This document shows, piece by piece, positions 27,410-35,837 of a DNA stretch of 64,000 nt. The first letter of the stretch is position 1. Every line of letters starts with the position of its first letter. The DNA is from Streptomyces sparsogenes (lineage in GTDB: Bacteria; Actinomycetota; Actinomycetes; Streptomycetales; Streptomycetaceae), in assembly GCF_001704635.1 (NCBI RefSeq), contig NZ_MAXF01000126.1, forward strand, positions 27,922 through 91,921. The letters are read 5' to 3'. The notes under the pieces were generated by a model. The model was not told the origin of the DNA. It ran no database searches and worked only from the letters and a program-made list of their open reading frames with translations. A program made the position numbers and the translations under genes.

Positions 27410-27446
27410 GGTGGGGCGCATCCCGTCGCGCGGGATGCGCCCCACC
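27410..27446. terminator. Terminator of pheST
   Basis: A perfect 16-bp stem, GGTGGGGCGCATCCCG and its complement, with a TCGCG loop, 33 bp after pheT. The remaining 200 bp to the next gene contain no ORF of note. Confidence 0.88.
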
Positions 27447-27653
27447 GCGTTCGGGGGAACGCTTTCCGCCGCCTCGGCGCGTCGTTCGACAACAAGACCG
27501 AGTGACGCTCACCCGATCAGGTGAGAATCGGAGTCCGACTACTCATTTTGACAGGAGCTGTCGCCAGAATCGTCCCGGTCGCACGGCCCACGCAGCACCG
27601 ACCGTCCAGGGGCCCGGCCGACCGCCTCATTGGCCGGCGTTGGGGGGCGACAC

Positions 27654-28868
27654 ATGATCGGGACCTGGGTAGTCGGCGGCGCGTTCGTACAAAGAGCACG
27701 GGGCCTGAAGGCCGTCAACCGCGCGGTCCCCTGCCTGTGGGTGCTCGGCGTGATCTGCTGGGAGCTGCTGACCCCGCACGAGACCGAAGTGGTCCCGCTC
27801 CTCGCCGCCGCCCCCGCCATCGCCTGCGCCAGCAGCGGCCGCCGCAGATGCATCCTGCTGCTCGGCGGCGCGAGCCTGCTGTTCGCCCTCGCCCCGCCCA
27901 CCGCCCTGGAACCCGACGGCGACGCGGAGGAACCGCACGCCGGCCTGGTCAGCTGCGGCGCCATCCTCGCGGTCGCCGTCGCCAGCTACCTCACAGGCGG
28001 CCGCAGGCTGCGCCTGGTGCGGGAACTGGAGCAGATGCGGGCGGTGGCGACCGCCGCGCAGGACGCGGTGCTGCGACCGCTGCCCGCCCGCCTGGAGGGC
28101 ATCGAGGTGGCGGGCGGCTATCTGTCGGCCAGCCGCGGCGCCGTGGTCGGCGGCGACCTGTACGAGGTGCTGGCCACCCCCCACGGCGTGCGCGTGATCA
28201 TCGGCGATGCGCGCGGCCACGGCCTCGCCGCCATCAGCACCGTCGCCGCCGTGCTCGGCAGCTTCCGCGAGGCCGCCCACGACGAACCCGAACTCGCCGG
28301 CGTACTGCGCCGCCTGGACCGCGCCCTCCAGCGGCATCTGCGCGAGCGCGCCCTGGGCGATCCCCCGGCCGGCGAGGAGCCCGGCACCCCGGTCGCGGAG
28401 GAGTTCGTGACCGTACTGCTCCTCGAGGTCGGGCCGGACGGCGAGACGACCGCGCTCAACTGCGGCCACCCCTGGCCGTATCTGCTGTCCGAGGAGGCCA
28501 CCGGCGCGCCGCGGATCCGCCGGCCCGCCCTCGGTGAGGTGCTGCCCCCGCTCGGCCCCTTCCCGCTCCCCGCCGACCTGCCCGCCGCCCGGTGCGCCCC
28601 GCTGCACCCCGGCGACACCCTGTTCCTCCACACCGACGGCGCCGAGGACGCACGCGACGCCCAGGGCAGGTTCTTCCCCCTCGGCACCGCCCTGGCCGAG
28701 GCCGCCGGCCCCGGCCCGATCGTCCCCGCGGCCCTCGTCACCCAGGTTCGCGAGGCGGTGCTGCGGCACACCGGCGGCAGGCTCGCCGACGACATCGCCC
28801 TGCTGGCGCTGAGCCAGGAATCCAAGCCCGGGCAGCCGCCCGGTCACTTCACACCCCGTGCGAACTGA
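27654..28868 (+). CDS. SpoIIE/RsbU-type PP2C serine phosphatase, membrane
   Basis: A 404-aa protein phosphatase. Three or four hydrophobic helices lie in the first 120 residues (VNRAVPCLWVLGVICWELL, ILLLGGASLLFALAPP, LAVAVASYLTGG). The SpoIIE domain (about 150-385) starts with LRPLPARLEGIEVAGGYLSA and has VGGDLYEV and IGDARGHGLAA with the metal-binding Asp residues, and HTDGAEDARD and RLADDIALLAL at the C-terminus. These phosphatases dephosphorylate anti-anti-sigma factors in partner-switching pathways; the partner is not in this window. ATG 27654 follows GGGGGGCGA; a TTG at 27630 is also open. Confidence 0.88.
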   Translation: MIGTWVVGGAFVQRARGLKAVNRAVPCLWVLGVICWELLTPHETEVVPLLAAAPAIACASSGRRRCILLLGGASLLFALAPPTALEPDGDAEEPHAGLVSCGAILAVAVASYLTGGRRLRLVRELEQMRAVATAAQDAVLRPLPARLEGIEVAGGYLSASRGAVVGGDLYEVLATPHGVRVIIGDARGHGLAAISTVAAVLGSFREAAHDEPELAGVLRRLDRALQRHLRERALGDPPAGEEPGTPVAEEFVTVLLLEVGPDGETTALNCGHPWPYLLSEEATGAPRIRRPALGEVLPPLGPFPLPADLPAARCAPLHPGDTLFLHTDGAEDARDAQGRFFPLGTALAEAAGPGPIVPAALVTQVREAVLRHTGGRLADDIALLALSQESKPGQPPGHFTPRAN

Positions 28869-28926
28869 CCCCCACTACGCTGGCCACACCGGGGGCACGC
28901 GGCTGGGGGCGCACCAGGAGGGGGCC

Positions 28927-30264
28927 ATGGAGCCCAACACACTGCTCGACTCCGTACTCGACGAGGCCGGGATCTCCCACGCCGGGCTCGCCGCGCACAT
29001 CAACGAGGCGGGCCGGGCCCGCGGCATGAAGCTGCGGTACGAACACACCGCCGTCGCCCGCTGGCTGAAGGGCCAGCGCCCCCGCGGCCAGGTGCCCGAC
29101 CTCATCTGCGAGGTGCTCGGCGAGCGGCTGCACCGCGCGCTCACCCTCGACGACATCGGCCTCGGCACCCCCGGCAGCCCCCGCGCCCCCGCCACCCCGC
29201 TGTCCGGCTTCGTCGAGCGCGCCACCGCGCTGTGGCGCTCCGACGAACAGCAGCGGCCGCACATCGTCGCCGCGCCCGCCGTCACCGGCACCCCCGCCGT
29301 CATCCCGGTGTGGGAGTGGGAGAACCCGCCCGAGGACTCCGATGTCTCCCGCCGCGGCCTCACCCGCGTCAGCATGGCCGACATCGACATGCTGCGCGCC
29401 GCCCGCGCCCACTACGAGCAGCTGTACCGCAAGGCCGGCGGCGTGGCCACCAGAGCCCGCGTCGTGGGCTTCCTGAACGCCGAGACCGCGCCGCTGCTGC
29501 GCGGCAGCTACCCCGACGCCACCGGCCGCCAGCTGCACCGGGCGACCGGCGGCCTGGTGGCCATCGCCGGCATCTGCGCGTACGACTCGGACGCCCACGG
29601 CCTGGCCCAGCGCTACTTCCACCAGGCGCTGCGGCTGGCCAAGGCGAGCGGGGACCGCGGACTGGGCGCGTACGTCATCGCGCTGCTGGTCAACCAGTCC
29701 CTCTTCATGAAGGAGTACCGGCAGGCGGTCGCGTTCGCCGAGTCGGCGCTGCGCGCGTCCGGCTCCCACATCACCCCCGCGCTCGCCGCCGATCTGTACG
29801 CCATGCAGGCCAAGGCGTACGCGCGGCTGGGCGACGGGGCCGGGGCGCTGTCCTGCATCCGGCGCGCCGAGACCGCGGCCGACCGCATCCGCCCCGGCCA
29901 GGAGCCCGACGAGACCGGCTACGTCCAGCCCGGGCTGGTCAACGTCCAGGTCGCGGAGGCGCTGCTGAGCCTCGGCGACCTCGGCGGCGCCCGGGAACAC
30001 GCCACCGCCGCGGTCGGCACCCCGGCGCACGACCGGGGCCGGGTGCACCGGCTGGCGATGCTCACCCACATCGCCCTGCGACAGGGCGACGCGGACCGGG
30101 CGGGGGCCACGGCGGTGGAAATGACCGAGCGGGCCCGCGGCATGGAGTCCCGGCGTTTACGCGACCGGCTCCGCGCCGTACGGGAACACCTCGCCGAGAG
30201 CGGGAGCGCGGCGACTGCCGAAGCCGCCGAACTCATCGACGGGGCGCTGCGCGTGCCCCTCTGA
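28927..30264 (+). CDS. Helix-turn-helix regulator with TPR-like C-terminal region
   Basis: A 445-aa cytoplasmic regulator. The N-terminal 70 residues form an XRE-like DNA-binding domain (LDEAGISHAGLAAHINEAGR ... HTAVARWLKGQRPRGQVPD), then a Pro-rich linker, then about 280 residues of helical repeats resembling TPRs. This architecture occurs in Streptomyces developmental/antibiotic regulators such as NsdA; membership is inferred from layout, not from a specific match. ATG 28927 follows CAGGAGGG; the frame is open back to 28858 but lacks a better start. It lies 58 bp after the phosphatase and may share its promoter. Confidence 0.82.
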   Translation: MEPNTLLDSVLDEAGISHAGLAAHINEAGRARGMKLRYEHTAVARWLKGQRPRGQVPDLICEVLGERLHRALTLDDIGLGTPGSPRAPATPLSGFVERATALWRSDEQQRPHIVAAPAVTGTPAVIPVWEWENPPEDSDVSRRGLTRVSMADIDMLRAARAHYEQLYRKAGGVATRARVVGFLNAETAPLLRGSYPDATGRQLHRATGGLVAIAGICAYDSDAHGLAQRYFHQALRLAKASGDRGLGAYVIALLVNQSLFMKEYRQAVAFAESALRASGSHITPALAADLYAMQAKAYARLGDGAGALSCIRRAETAADRIRPGQEPDETGYVQPGLVNVQVAEALLSLGDLGGAREHATAAVGTPAHDRGRVHRLAMLTHIALRQGDADRAGATAVEMTERARGMESRRLRDRLRAVREHLAESGSAATAEAAELIDGALRVPL

Positions 30265-30322
30265 GTCCGGTCCGCGCCCTCGTCGACAGCCTTGCCAACT
30301 GTGCGGCGGAAGGTGGCTGACA

Positions 30323-30853
30323 GTGCGCTGGAAGAATCTCAAGGAGCGGACCGTGTACGAGAACCGGTGGTTCCGGGTGAACCTCGCCGACGTCAGACTC
30401 CCCGACGGCCGCCACCTCGACCACTATCTGATCCGGCTGCGCCCCGTGGCCGTGGCCACCGTGGTCAACGCGGCGAACGAGGTGCTGCTGCTGTGGCGGC
30501 ACCGCTTCATCACCGACAACTGGGGCTGGGAGCTGGCGGCCGGCGTGGTGGAGGACGGCGAGGACATCGTGGCCGCGGCGGCCCGGGAGATGGAGGAGGA
30601 GACCGGCTGGCGCCCCGGCCCGCTGCGCCATCTGCTGTCCGTCGAGCCGTCCAACGGCCTCACCGACGCCCGGCACCACATCTACTGGGCCGAGGAGGCC
30701 TCGTACGTGGGGCCCCCGGAGGACGAGTTCGAGTCCGACCGGCGCGCGTGGGTGCCGCTCAAGCTCGTCCCCGACATGGTGGCGCGGGGCGAGGTGCCCG
30801 CCGCGAACATGGCGGCCGCGCTGCTGCTGCTCCACCACATCCGCCTCGGCTGA
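30323..30853 (+). CDS. NUDIX hydrolase
   Basis: A 176-aa hydrolase of nucleoside diphosphate-X compounds. The Nudix box is complete: GVVEDGEDIVAAAAREMEEETGW, with the metal-binding Glu residues of REMEEE. The upstream region (ENRWFRVNLADVRLPDG) and LLLWRHRFITDNWGWELAAG resemble ADP-ribose pyrophosphatase-like members. The GTG at 30323 follows AAGGTGG. It lies 58 bp after the regulator and is convergent with the next small gene. Confidence 0.9.
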   Translation: MRWKNLKERTVYENRWFRVNLADVRLPDGRHLDHYLIRLRPVAVATVVNAANEVLLLWRHRFITDNWGWELAAGVVEDGEDIVAAAAREMEEETGWRPGPLRHLLSVEPSNGLTDARHHIYWAEEASYVGPPEDEFESDRRAWVPLKLVPDMVARGEVPAANMAAALLLLHHIRLG

Positions 30854-30867
30854 CGCGACGGCGGGTC

Positions 30868-31125
30868 TCAGCGGGCCGCGGCCTGCCACAGCGCGAGCGC
30901 CAGCGCGCACACCCCGGTCAGCGCGGCGATGGACCTCAGCGGCCAGCGCCCGTGCTCCAGATGGCGTACGCGTGCCGTCAGTTGCGCCACGTCATCCTCG
31001 GCCTGGTCCCCACGGTGGTCCAGCAGGGCGAGTTGGCCGTCGACGCGGGCGAGGCTGACATCGACCCTGCGGCGGATTTCCGCCAGCTCCACGGCTAACG
31101 CGGCTTGCTCGGGCTCGGTGGTCAC
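30868..31125 (-). CDS. Small coiled-coil membrane protein
   Basis: An 85-aa hypothetical protein. Residues 5-60 form a heptad-like coiled coil (AALAVELAEIRRRVDVSLAR ... DVAQLTARVRHLEH) and residues 62-82 a single membrane helix (LRSIAALTGVCALALALW), giving a tail-anchored topology. GTG 31125 is preceded on the minus strand by GGAAGGGGA, so I take it as the start rather than longer frames. No family recognised. Confidence 0.65.
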   Translation of the reverse strand: MTTEPEQAALAVELAEIRRRVDVSLARVDGQLALLDHRGDQAEDDVAQLTARVRHLEHGRWPLRSIAALTGVCALALALWQAAAR

Positions 31126-31357
31126 GGGCTGTTCCCCTTCCGGAATGTGCTTCCGTGCGCTTCTCACAACCCGAGTGAAGCGCGTGGCGAGGTGGGGCGG
31201 GAGAGTGTGCGCAGGACGGACGCGGGTCAGCACCGCACACCCCGTGTGAAAACGGGGTGAGTGAATTGTGTGGACGGGTACATCGAGAGCTGGAGAAGGC
31301 TCACGGTCCGTGAGCACCCACCGCCGCACGCCCCACCACCGCAAGGAGATGGTCACC

Positions 31358-32404
31358 TTGTCCCCCGCCGACACCCCCGGCCCCGGCCAGGACACCTCCG
31401 CCGACGAGAACAGCCCCAGGGAAGAGTTCAGCCGCTCCGCCCCGCACTTCGCGGACCGGATCACCGCCGACGGCCGGGACGGCTGGCCGGTGGAGGCCGG
31501 GCGCTACCGGCTCGTGGTCAGCCGGGCCTGCCCCTGGGCGAGCCGCTCGCTGATCTCCCGGCGGCTGCTCGGCCTGGAGCCCGCCCTCTCGCTGGCGGTC
31601 ACCGACCCCATCCAGGACGAGCGCAGCTGGCGGTTCACCCTGGACCCGGGGGAGCGGGACCCGGTGCTGGGCATCGCCTTCCTCAGCGAGGCGTACGACG
31701 CCCGCGAGACCGGATACCCCGGCGGGGTGAGCGTGCCCGCGCTCGTGGACGTGCCCAGCGGCGCCCTGGTCACCAACGACTACCACCGGATCACCCTGGA
31801 CCTGGCCACCGAGTGGACCGCCCTGCACCGCGAGGGCGCCCCGGACCTGTATCCCGAGGCGCACCGCGACGAGATCGACGAGGTGGCGGAGGGCGTCTAC
31901 CGCGATGTGAACAACGGCGTGTACCGGGCGGGCTTCGCCGAGCACCAGCGGACGTACGAGGACGCGTACCGCCGGCTCTTCGCCCGCCTCGACCAGCTCT
32001 CCGAGCGGCTGTCCACCCGGCGGTACCTGGTCGGCGACACCATCACCGAGGCCGACATCCGGCTGTTCACCACGCTGGTGCGGTTCGACGCCGTCTACCA
32101 CGGCCACTTCAAGTGCAACCGCAACAAGCTCAGCGAGGACCCGGTGCTGTGGGCGTACGCCCGGGACCTCTTCCAGACCCCCGGCTTCGGTGACACCGTC
32201 GACTTCGACCACATCAAGCGCCACTACTACCGGGTCCACACCGACATCAACCCGCGGCGCATCGTCCCGCTCGGCCCCGACCCCTCCGGCTGGCTGACCC
32301 CGCACCACCGCGAGCAGCTGGGCGGCCGCCCCTTCGGCGACGGCACCCCGCCGGGCCCGGCGCCCGAGGCCGAGACGATCCCGGCGGCGGGCCGGGCCGG
32401 GTGA
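31358..32404 (+). CDS. ECM4/YqjG-like glutathionyl-hydroquinone reductase-type protein
   Basis: About 348 aa, GST superfamily. The thioredoxin-like N-domain carries VSRACPWASRSL, the CPWA active-site motif of glutathionyl-hydroquinone reductases, followed by the long all-helical GST C-domain (TEADIRLFTTLVRFDAVYHGHFKCN). E. coli YqjG reduces glutathionylated hydroquinones; because actinomycetes use mycothiol, mycothiolated quinones are the likelier substrate here (inference). The TTG at 31358 is spaced well from AAGGAG (31344-31349); the ATG at 31349 sits on the same ribosome-binding sequence and would add three residues. Confidence 0.85.
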   Translation: MSPADTPGPGQDTSADENSPREEFSRSAPHFADRITADGRDGWPVEAGRYRLVVSRACPWASRSLISRRLLGLEPALSLAVTDPIQDERSWRFTLDPGERDPVLGIAFLSEAYDARETGYPGGVSVPALVDVPSGALVTNDYHRITLDLATEWTALHREGAPDLYPEAHRDEIDEVAEGVYRDVNNGVYRAGFAEHQRTYEDAYRRLFARLDQLSERLSTRRYLVGDTITEADIRLFTTLVRFDAVYHGHFKCNRNKLSEDPVLWAYARDLFQTPGFGDTVDFDHIKRHYYRVHTDINPRRIVPLGPDPSGWLTPHHREQLGGRPFGDGTPPGPAPEAETIPAAGRAG

Positions 32405-32482
32405 GCGCCACACCTCTGGCTCACACCCGACCGCTCCACGCTCGACGACGTAGAGCGAAATGGTGCCCGTTAGGGTGATCGC

Positions 32483-33634
32483 TCACCCAGCGACTCCATA
32501 TTTACGGGAGACGGCGAGGCAGTGAACGAGGCTCGCTCCCGCTGTGATGACGGACTGCATCATCGTGGACAGCACCGACTCCGGCAAGGCTCTCTGACCG
32601 AGGCCGCCGTCGCGGACGATCGCTTCCAGCTCACGGCGTGACCGCTCGCCGGCCGATAGGACGGGGTGGCGCAGGATCTCGCGCGCAGCGTGCGCGTCGC
32701 CTGCCTGCGTGGTGTCGCTGACGATCGCGTCGTGCAGAGGTTGTGCCTGGGCTTCGCAGCCTTCCGGTGCCAGGTCGATCGCCGCCAGTACCAGTCTCAC
32801 CCGGAACATGCGCAGGTGTGGTGGGGTGGGCTCCAGGGCATCCCGCACGGCGCGCGCCACGGCGGTGAACGCTTCTACCGTGGCGCGTCCCGCAAGATGG
32901 TCGGTGCAGTGGCGGAGGATCTGTGCGACGGCCTTCTCCCACGGTTCGGTGATCGTGGCTTTGTCGATCAAGGAGGCGGCTGCGACCGTGTCGGCTGTGT
33001 GCAGGCTTGCCATGATGCGCGCTTGCCTGCTGTCGTGCAGCCGCTCAGGGGCCTTGTCGTAGGCGGTCGCATGCTCTGCCGCTTGGGGCCATCGGCCGGT
33101 GGCGGCGAGTAGCCGGGTGCCGTCTTCGAGCAGGAGGGTACGAAGCCAGGGCTGGATGTGGTCCCGGGTTGCGTCGGTGGTGAAGTCGGTGAGGTCGATG
33201 GGCTGGCCGTGGACGGTGACGGTGCCGCCATCGTGTACGGCGCGGTGCACGCTCATCAGCTGCTGGTAGGCGGAGTGCGGTTCTCCCGCTCGGGCGGTAA
33301 GTCGTACGAGGTTGACGATCGGCTGGAGGCTGTTGATGGCAACGTCCCCGGTGATGGGCCATGCCGCCTGGAGGAGGCGGAGCTGGCGCAGGCACAGGTC
33401 AGTCGCCAGGTCGGTCAGGCCGCAGTCAGAGGCGATCAGCGCGGACAGGTTCCAGGTCGCGCACGCGAGGTTGATTCGATCGAGGAGGGGGCCATCCTGC
33501 GTCGACTTTTCCGCACAGGCGCGTACCTCTTCGATCCGGGTGGCGAAGGTGGGGTAGACGAGGTGGGACCGGCTGACCAGCGGGAACCGCTTGGCGAGCC
33601 GTCGGAACTTTGCCTGCGGGGGCGTCGCGGTCAC
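32483..33634 (-). CDS. Hypothetical helical protein, last gene of lanthipeptide operon
   Basis: A 383-aa, mostly helical protein with a TPR-like alternation of Ala, Leu and aromatic residues and no signal peptide or membrane segment. I recognise no characterised family, though related proteins appear, from memory, beside FxLD-type lanthipeptide genes in other Streptomyces. Conserved-looking segments include FPLVSRSHLVYPTFATRIEEV and LACATWNLSALIASDCGL. Its ATG at 33634 overlaps the stop of the SpaB_C-type gene by 4 bp, so it is part of the same message. A role as scaffold, regulator or self-protection factor is possible but not shown. Confidence 0.78.
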   Translation of the reverse strand: MTATPPQAKFRRLAKRFPLVSRSHLVYPTFATRIEEVRACAEKSTQDGPLLDRINLACATWNLSALIASDCGLTDLATDLCLRQLRLLQAAWPITGDVAINSLQPIVNLVRLTARAGEPHSAYQQLMSVHRAVHDGGTVTVHGQPIDLTDFTTDATRDHIQPWLRTLLLEDGTRLLAATGRWPQAAEHATAYDKAPERLHDSRQARIMASLHTADTVAAASLIDKATITEPWEKAVAQILRHCTDHLAGRATVEAFTAVARAVRDALEPTPPHLRMFRVRLVLAAIDLAPEGCEAQAQPLHDAIVSDTTQAGDAHAAREILRHPVLSAGERSRRELEAIVRDGGLGQRALPESVLSTMMQSVITAGASLVHCLAVSRKYGVAG

Positions 33635-34632
33635 GGCGTCGGCCTTTCCGTGGAGTCACTGGGGTGCAGGATCGCGGTGCGGGCCGCGTGAGCGAGGATG
33701 CTCTGGGTACGGGAAGGCAGGCCGATCCGGTTCCAGTGGAAGATCACGTGATAGGAGATGACCTCGCGCAGGCCGCGGTCGAGGCTTCCGGCCCGGGCGG
33801 CTGTGCCGAGGTTCCTTCCCGCGTGGCGGAATGCGTGGACCCAGTCGGCGGCGGGCTTGAGTGTGCGGTCGGACTGGAGCATGGGGCCGGTGGGGCTGGT
33901 GTCGGCGAGGAGTAGTTGCCGCAGGCTTCCGGCCATGGCGTGGACCTTGGCCGCTGGTACGTCTGGGAGCAGGGGCCGTTCCTCGGTGACGCGGTGCCAG
34001 ACGTCACCTTGCTCGTACCACTCCAGTCCGGCGGCGCGCATCAAAGTGGCGCACAGCAGCAGCGACAACTCCCGCCGGCTCAGCTCGCCGTGGGCTGTGG
34101 CGAGGATGGCGCGGCTGTCGGCGTGGAACAGGGTGTGGGCGATGGCCATGCTGGTATCACCGCCGAATGCCGCGGCTTCGGGTTCGTAGATGCCGGGCCA
34201 CCAGCGGTGGACTCGCCCGTCGGCGGTGAGGTTTTCCAGCGTGTCGGCCAGAGTCGGGGGGAGCTGTGTTCCGGGGGCTGGGAGCAGGCGCATCCGCCAG
34301 CACGGGTGCTTGCGAATGAACCACCAGCCCGTGATCAGCGTGTCCCGGTGGGCCAGGTCCAGGACGGGGGCGATGTGGTCGGCGGCGGTCTGCTCGGCCT
34401 TGTCCCAGTCGGTGAACTGGACGTAGACCTGACGCCACGCCGGGGGCCCTGCCTGCTGGGCGAGCGCGTGGTGCCCGGCCTGCTGGTAGACGGCGATGGC
34501 GGCGGCCAGGTCGGCGGGGTCGAGTCCGGCGTGGGCCGCGGCGGTGTCCGTGCTGGCGCCGGCCAGGACTTCGAGGACAGCGTGCAGGGTCACCTCCAGG
34601 CGGACGGGTTGGTTCAGTCGATCAGTAGGCAT
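33631..34632 (-). CDS. Thiopeptide-type (SpaB_C) lanthipeptide biosynthesis protein, stand-alone
   Basis: A 333-aa protein of the thiopeptide-type bacteriocin biosynthesis (SpaB C-terminal) domain family, the glutamate-elimination lyase module of LanB dehydratases. Diagnostic segments: WRQVYVQFTDWDKAEQTAADH, GWWFIRKHPCWRMRLLP and WWPGIYEPEAAAFGG. The first 75 residues are an extra helical part. ATG 34632 overlaps the lanC stop by 19 bp; the frame upstream is open but Arg/Pro-rich noise. The neighbouring LanB already has a fused copy of this domain, so the operon encodes two, which suggests a second elimination activity or a chaperone-like role. Confidence 0.88.
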   Translation of the reverse strand: MPTDRLNQPVRLEVTLHAVLEVLAGASTDTAAAHAGLDPADLAAAIAVYQQAGHHALAQQAGPPAWRQVYVQFTDWDKAEQTAADHIAPVLDLAHRDTLITGWWFIRKHPCWRMRLLPAPGTQLPPTLADTLENLTADGRVHRWWPGIYEPEAAAFGGDTSMAIAHTLFHADSRAILATAHGELSRRELSLLLCATLMRAAGLEWYEQGDVWHRVTEERPLLPDVPAAKVHAMAGSLRQLLLADTSPTGPMLQSDRTLKPAADWVHAFRHAGRNLGTAARAGSLDRGLREVISYHVIFHWNRIGLPSRTQSILAHAARTAILHPSDSTERPTP

Positions 34633-35837
34633 GCGTCCCATCCCGAGGTCGGCGCAGCGTCGTGGGCTGCGGTGGTCAGGGCGAGGGCGGTACCTGCGTC
34701 GCCTTGCAGGAGGCCGGGGTCCGCGCCGGGGCTGGTGTGCCGGGTCAGGGCGGCGGCCAAGCTGGGCAGGATGGCGCGCAGGGCCGGGATTGTGGCGTCG
34801 TGGGCCGCGCGGAAGGCGGTCTGATAGATCCCCGCCCAGCCGTGGCACAGGCCCGTGTCGGCGAGCTTGGACAACTGGTCGGGGTCGGTGAGGCAGCGGG
34901 CCATGGCTTCCTCGTACAGGTGCTGGCGTGCCGTGTCGCGGCGGGCGAGGGCGGCGAGCTGTCCGGAGCGGGCGATGCCTGGGGTGCCGTAGCACCAGCT
35001 GGGCCGCGCCGGGCCGCGCTGGGCGGGACGGCCAGCGCACAGTTCGCCGAGGCGGAGGTGTTCAGGCCACCAGGGCCCGGCGGGGCCGTCCTGCCGCCAC
35101 GTATCCAACCAGTGGAGAATGGTGTCGATGGCGTCTTCATGGCCGTCGACCGTCACGCCTTGGCGCAGGGCGCGGGCCAGGAGCAGCAGCGGGCCGGTGA
35201 TTCCGTGGGCCGTGCCGAAGTTGGCGTGGCCGGCGAGGACCGTGGACGGGGTGAGGTCAGGCTGGTGGCCCACCCACCAGCCGGGCAGAAAGCCCTGGTC
35301 CTCGTGGAGAATGGGGTGGGTCAGCCGCACGAGGTAGGCCAGGACGCGTGCCATCGCGGAGCTGGACGGGGACCGGCGCAGCAGGTACGCGCCGACGCCC
35401 GTGAGCCCGTAGAAGACGTCGTACTCGTGGAAGCGGGCTGGACGCCCGCTACGCATACGAGCCTCGGCCGCGTCGACTCTCCGGTGGGCGAGGTCGCTCA
35501 CGTGCCGGTCCACGGCTGCCAGCGCGTCGTGGTACCGGGGCTTCTCGGCGGTGACGGCGCAGTGGAGCATGAACGCGACAGCGGGCGCCCCCAGGTACAG
35601 GCCGCTGGTGTCGGCGGCGCTGACGTTTGTGGCGACGGCGGTCTTGATCCAGCAGTGTGCCTGCTGCCAGGTGCCGTCTCCGGTACGGGCCCGCTCGATG
35701 TGCAGCAGCGCGGATCCGGCGACGCCGGCGGCCAGGTCCTGCGCCGCCCAGGGCTGGTCCTGGGGCGGCGGGGTGGGGGTGGCCAGGTGGCGGGCGAAGG
35801 CATCCGCCAGCAGAGCCGGGCTGGTTGCGGTGGTCAT
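34614..35837 (-). CDS. Lanthionine synthetase C-like cyclase (LanC)
   Basis: A 407-aa zinc-dependent cyclase that adds cysteine thiols to dehydroalanine or dehydrobutyrine to form thioether rings. The zinc ligands are Cys282 (WCYGTPG), Cys331 and His332 (LCHGWAG), and the likely catalytic His211 lies in TAHGITGP, matching NisC-type enzymes. Repeated Gly-rich turns fit the alpha/alpha barrel. Start and stop overlap the genes on either side by 4 and 19 bp. It acts in the cytoplasm on the dehydrated FxLD precursor. Confidence 0.93.
   Translation of the reverse strand: MTTATSPALLADAFARHLATPTPPPQDQPWAAQDLAAGVAGSALLHIERARTGDGTWQQAHCWIKTAVATNVSAADTSGLYLGAPAVAFMLHCAVTAEKPRYHDALAAVDRHVSDLAHRRVDAAEARMRSGRPARFHEYDVFYGLTGVGAYLLRRSPSSSAMARVLAYLVRLTHPILHEDQGFLPGWWVGHQPDLTPSTVLAGHANFGTAHGITGPLLLLARALRQGVTVDGHEDAIDTILHWLDTWRQDGPAGPWWPEHLRLGELCAGRPAQRGPARPSWCYGTPGIARSGQLAALARRDTARQHLYEEAMARCLTDPDQLSKLADTGLCHGWAGIYQTAFRAAHDATIPALRAILPSLAAALTRHTSPGADPGLLQGDAGTALALTTAAHDAAPTSGWDACLLID

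Noticed and set aside
24587..27445. 952-aa minus-strand open frame
   Set aside because: Exact antisense shadow of pheT; no recognisable domain.
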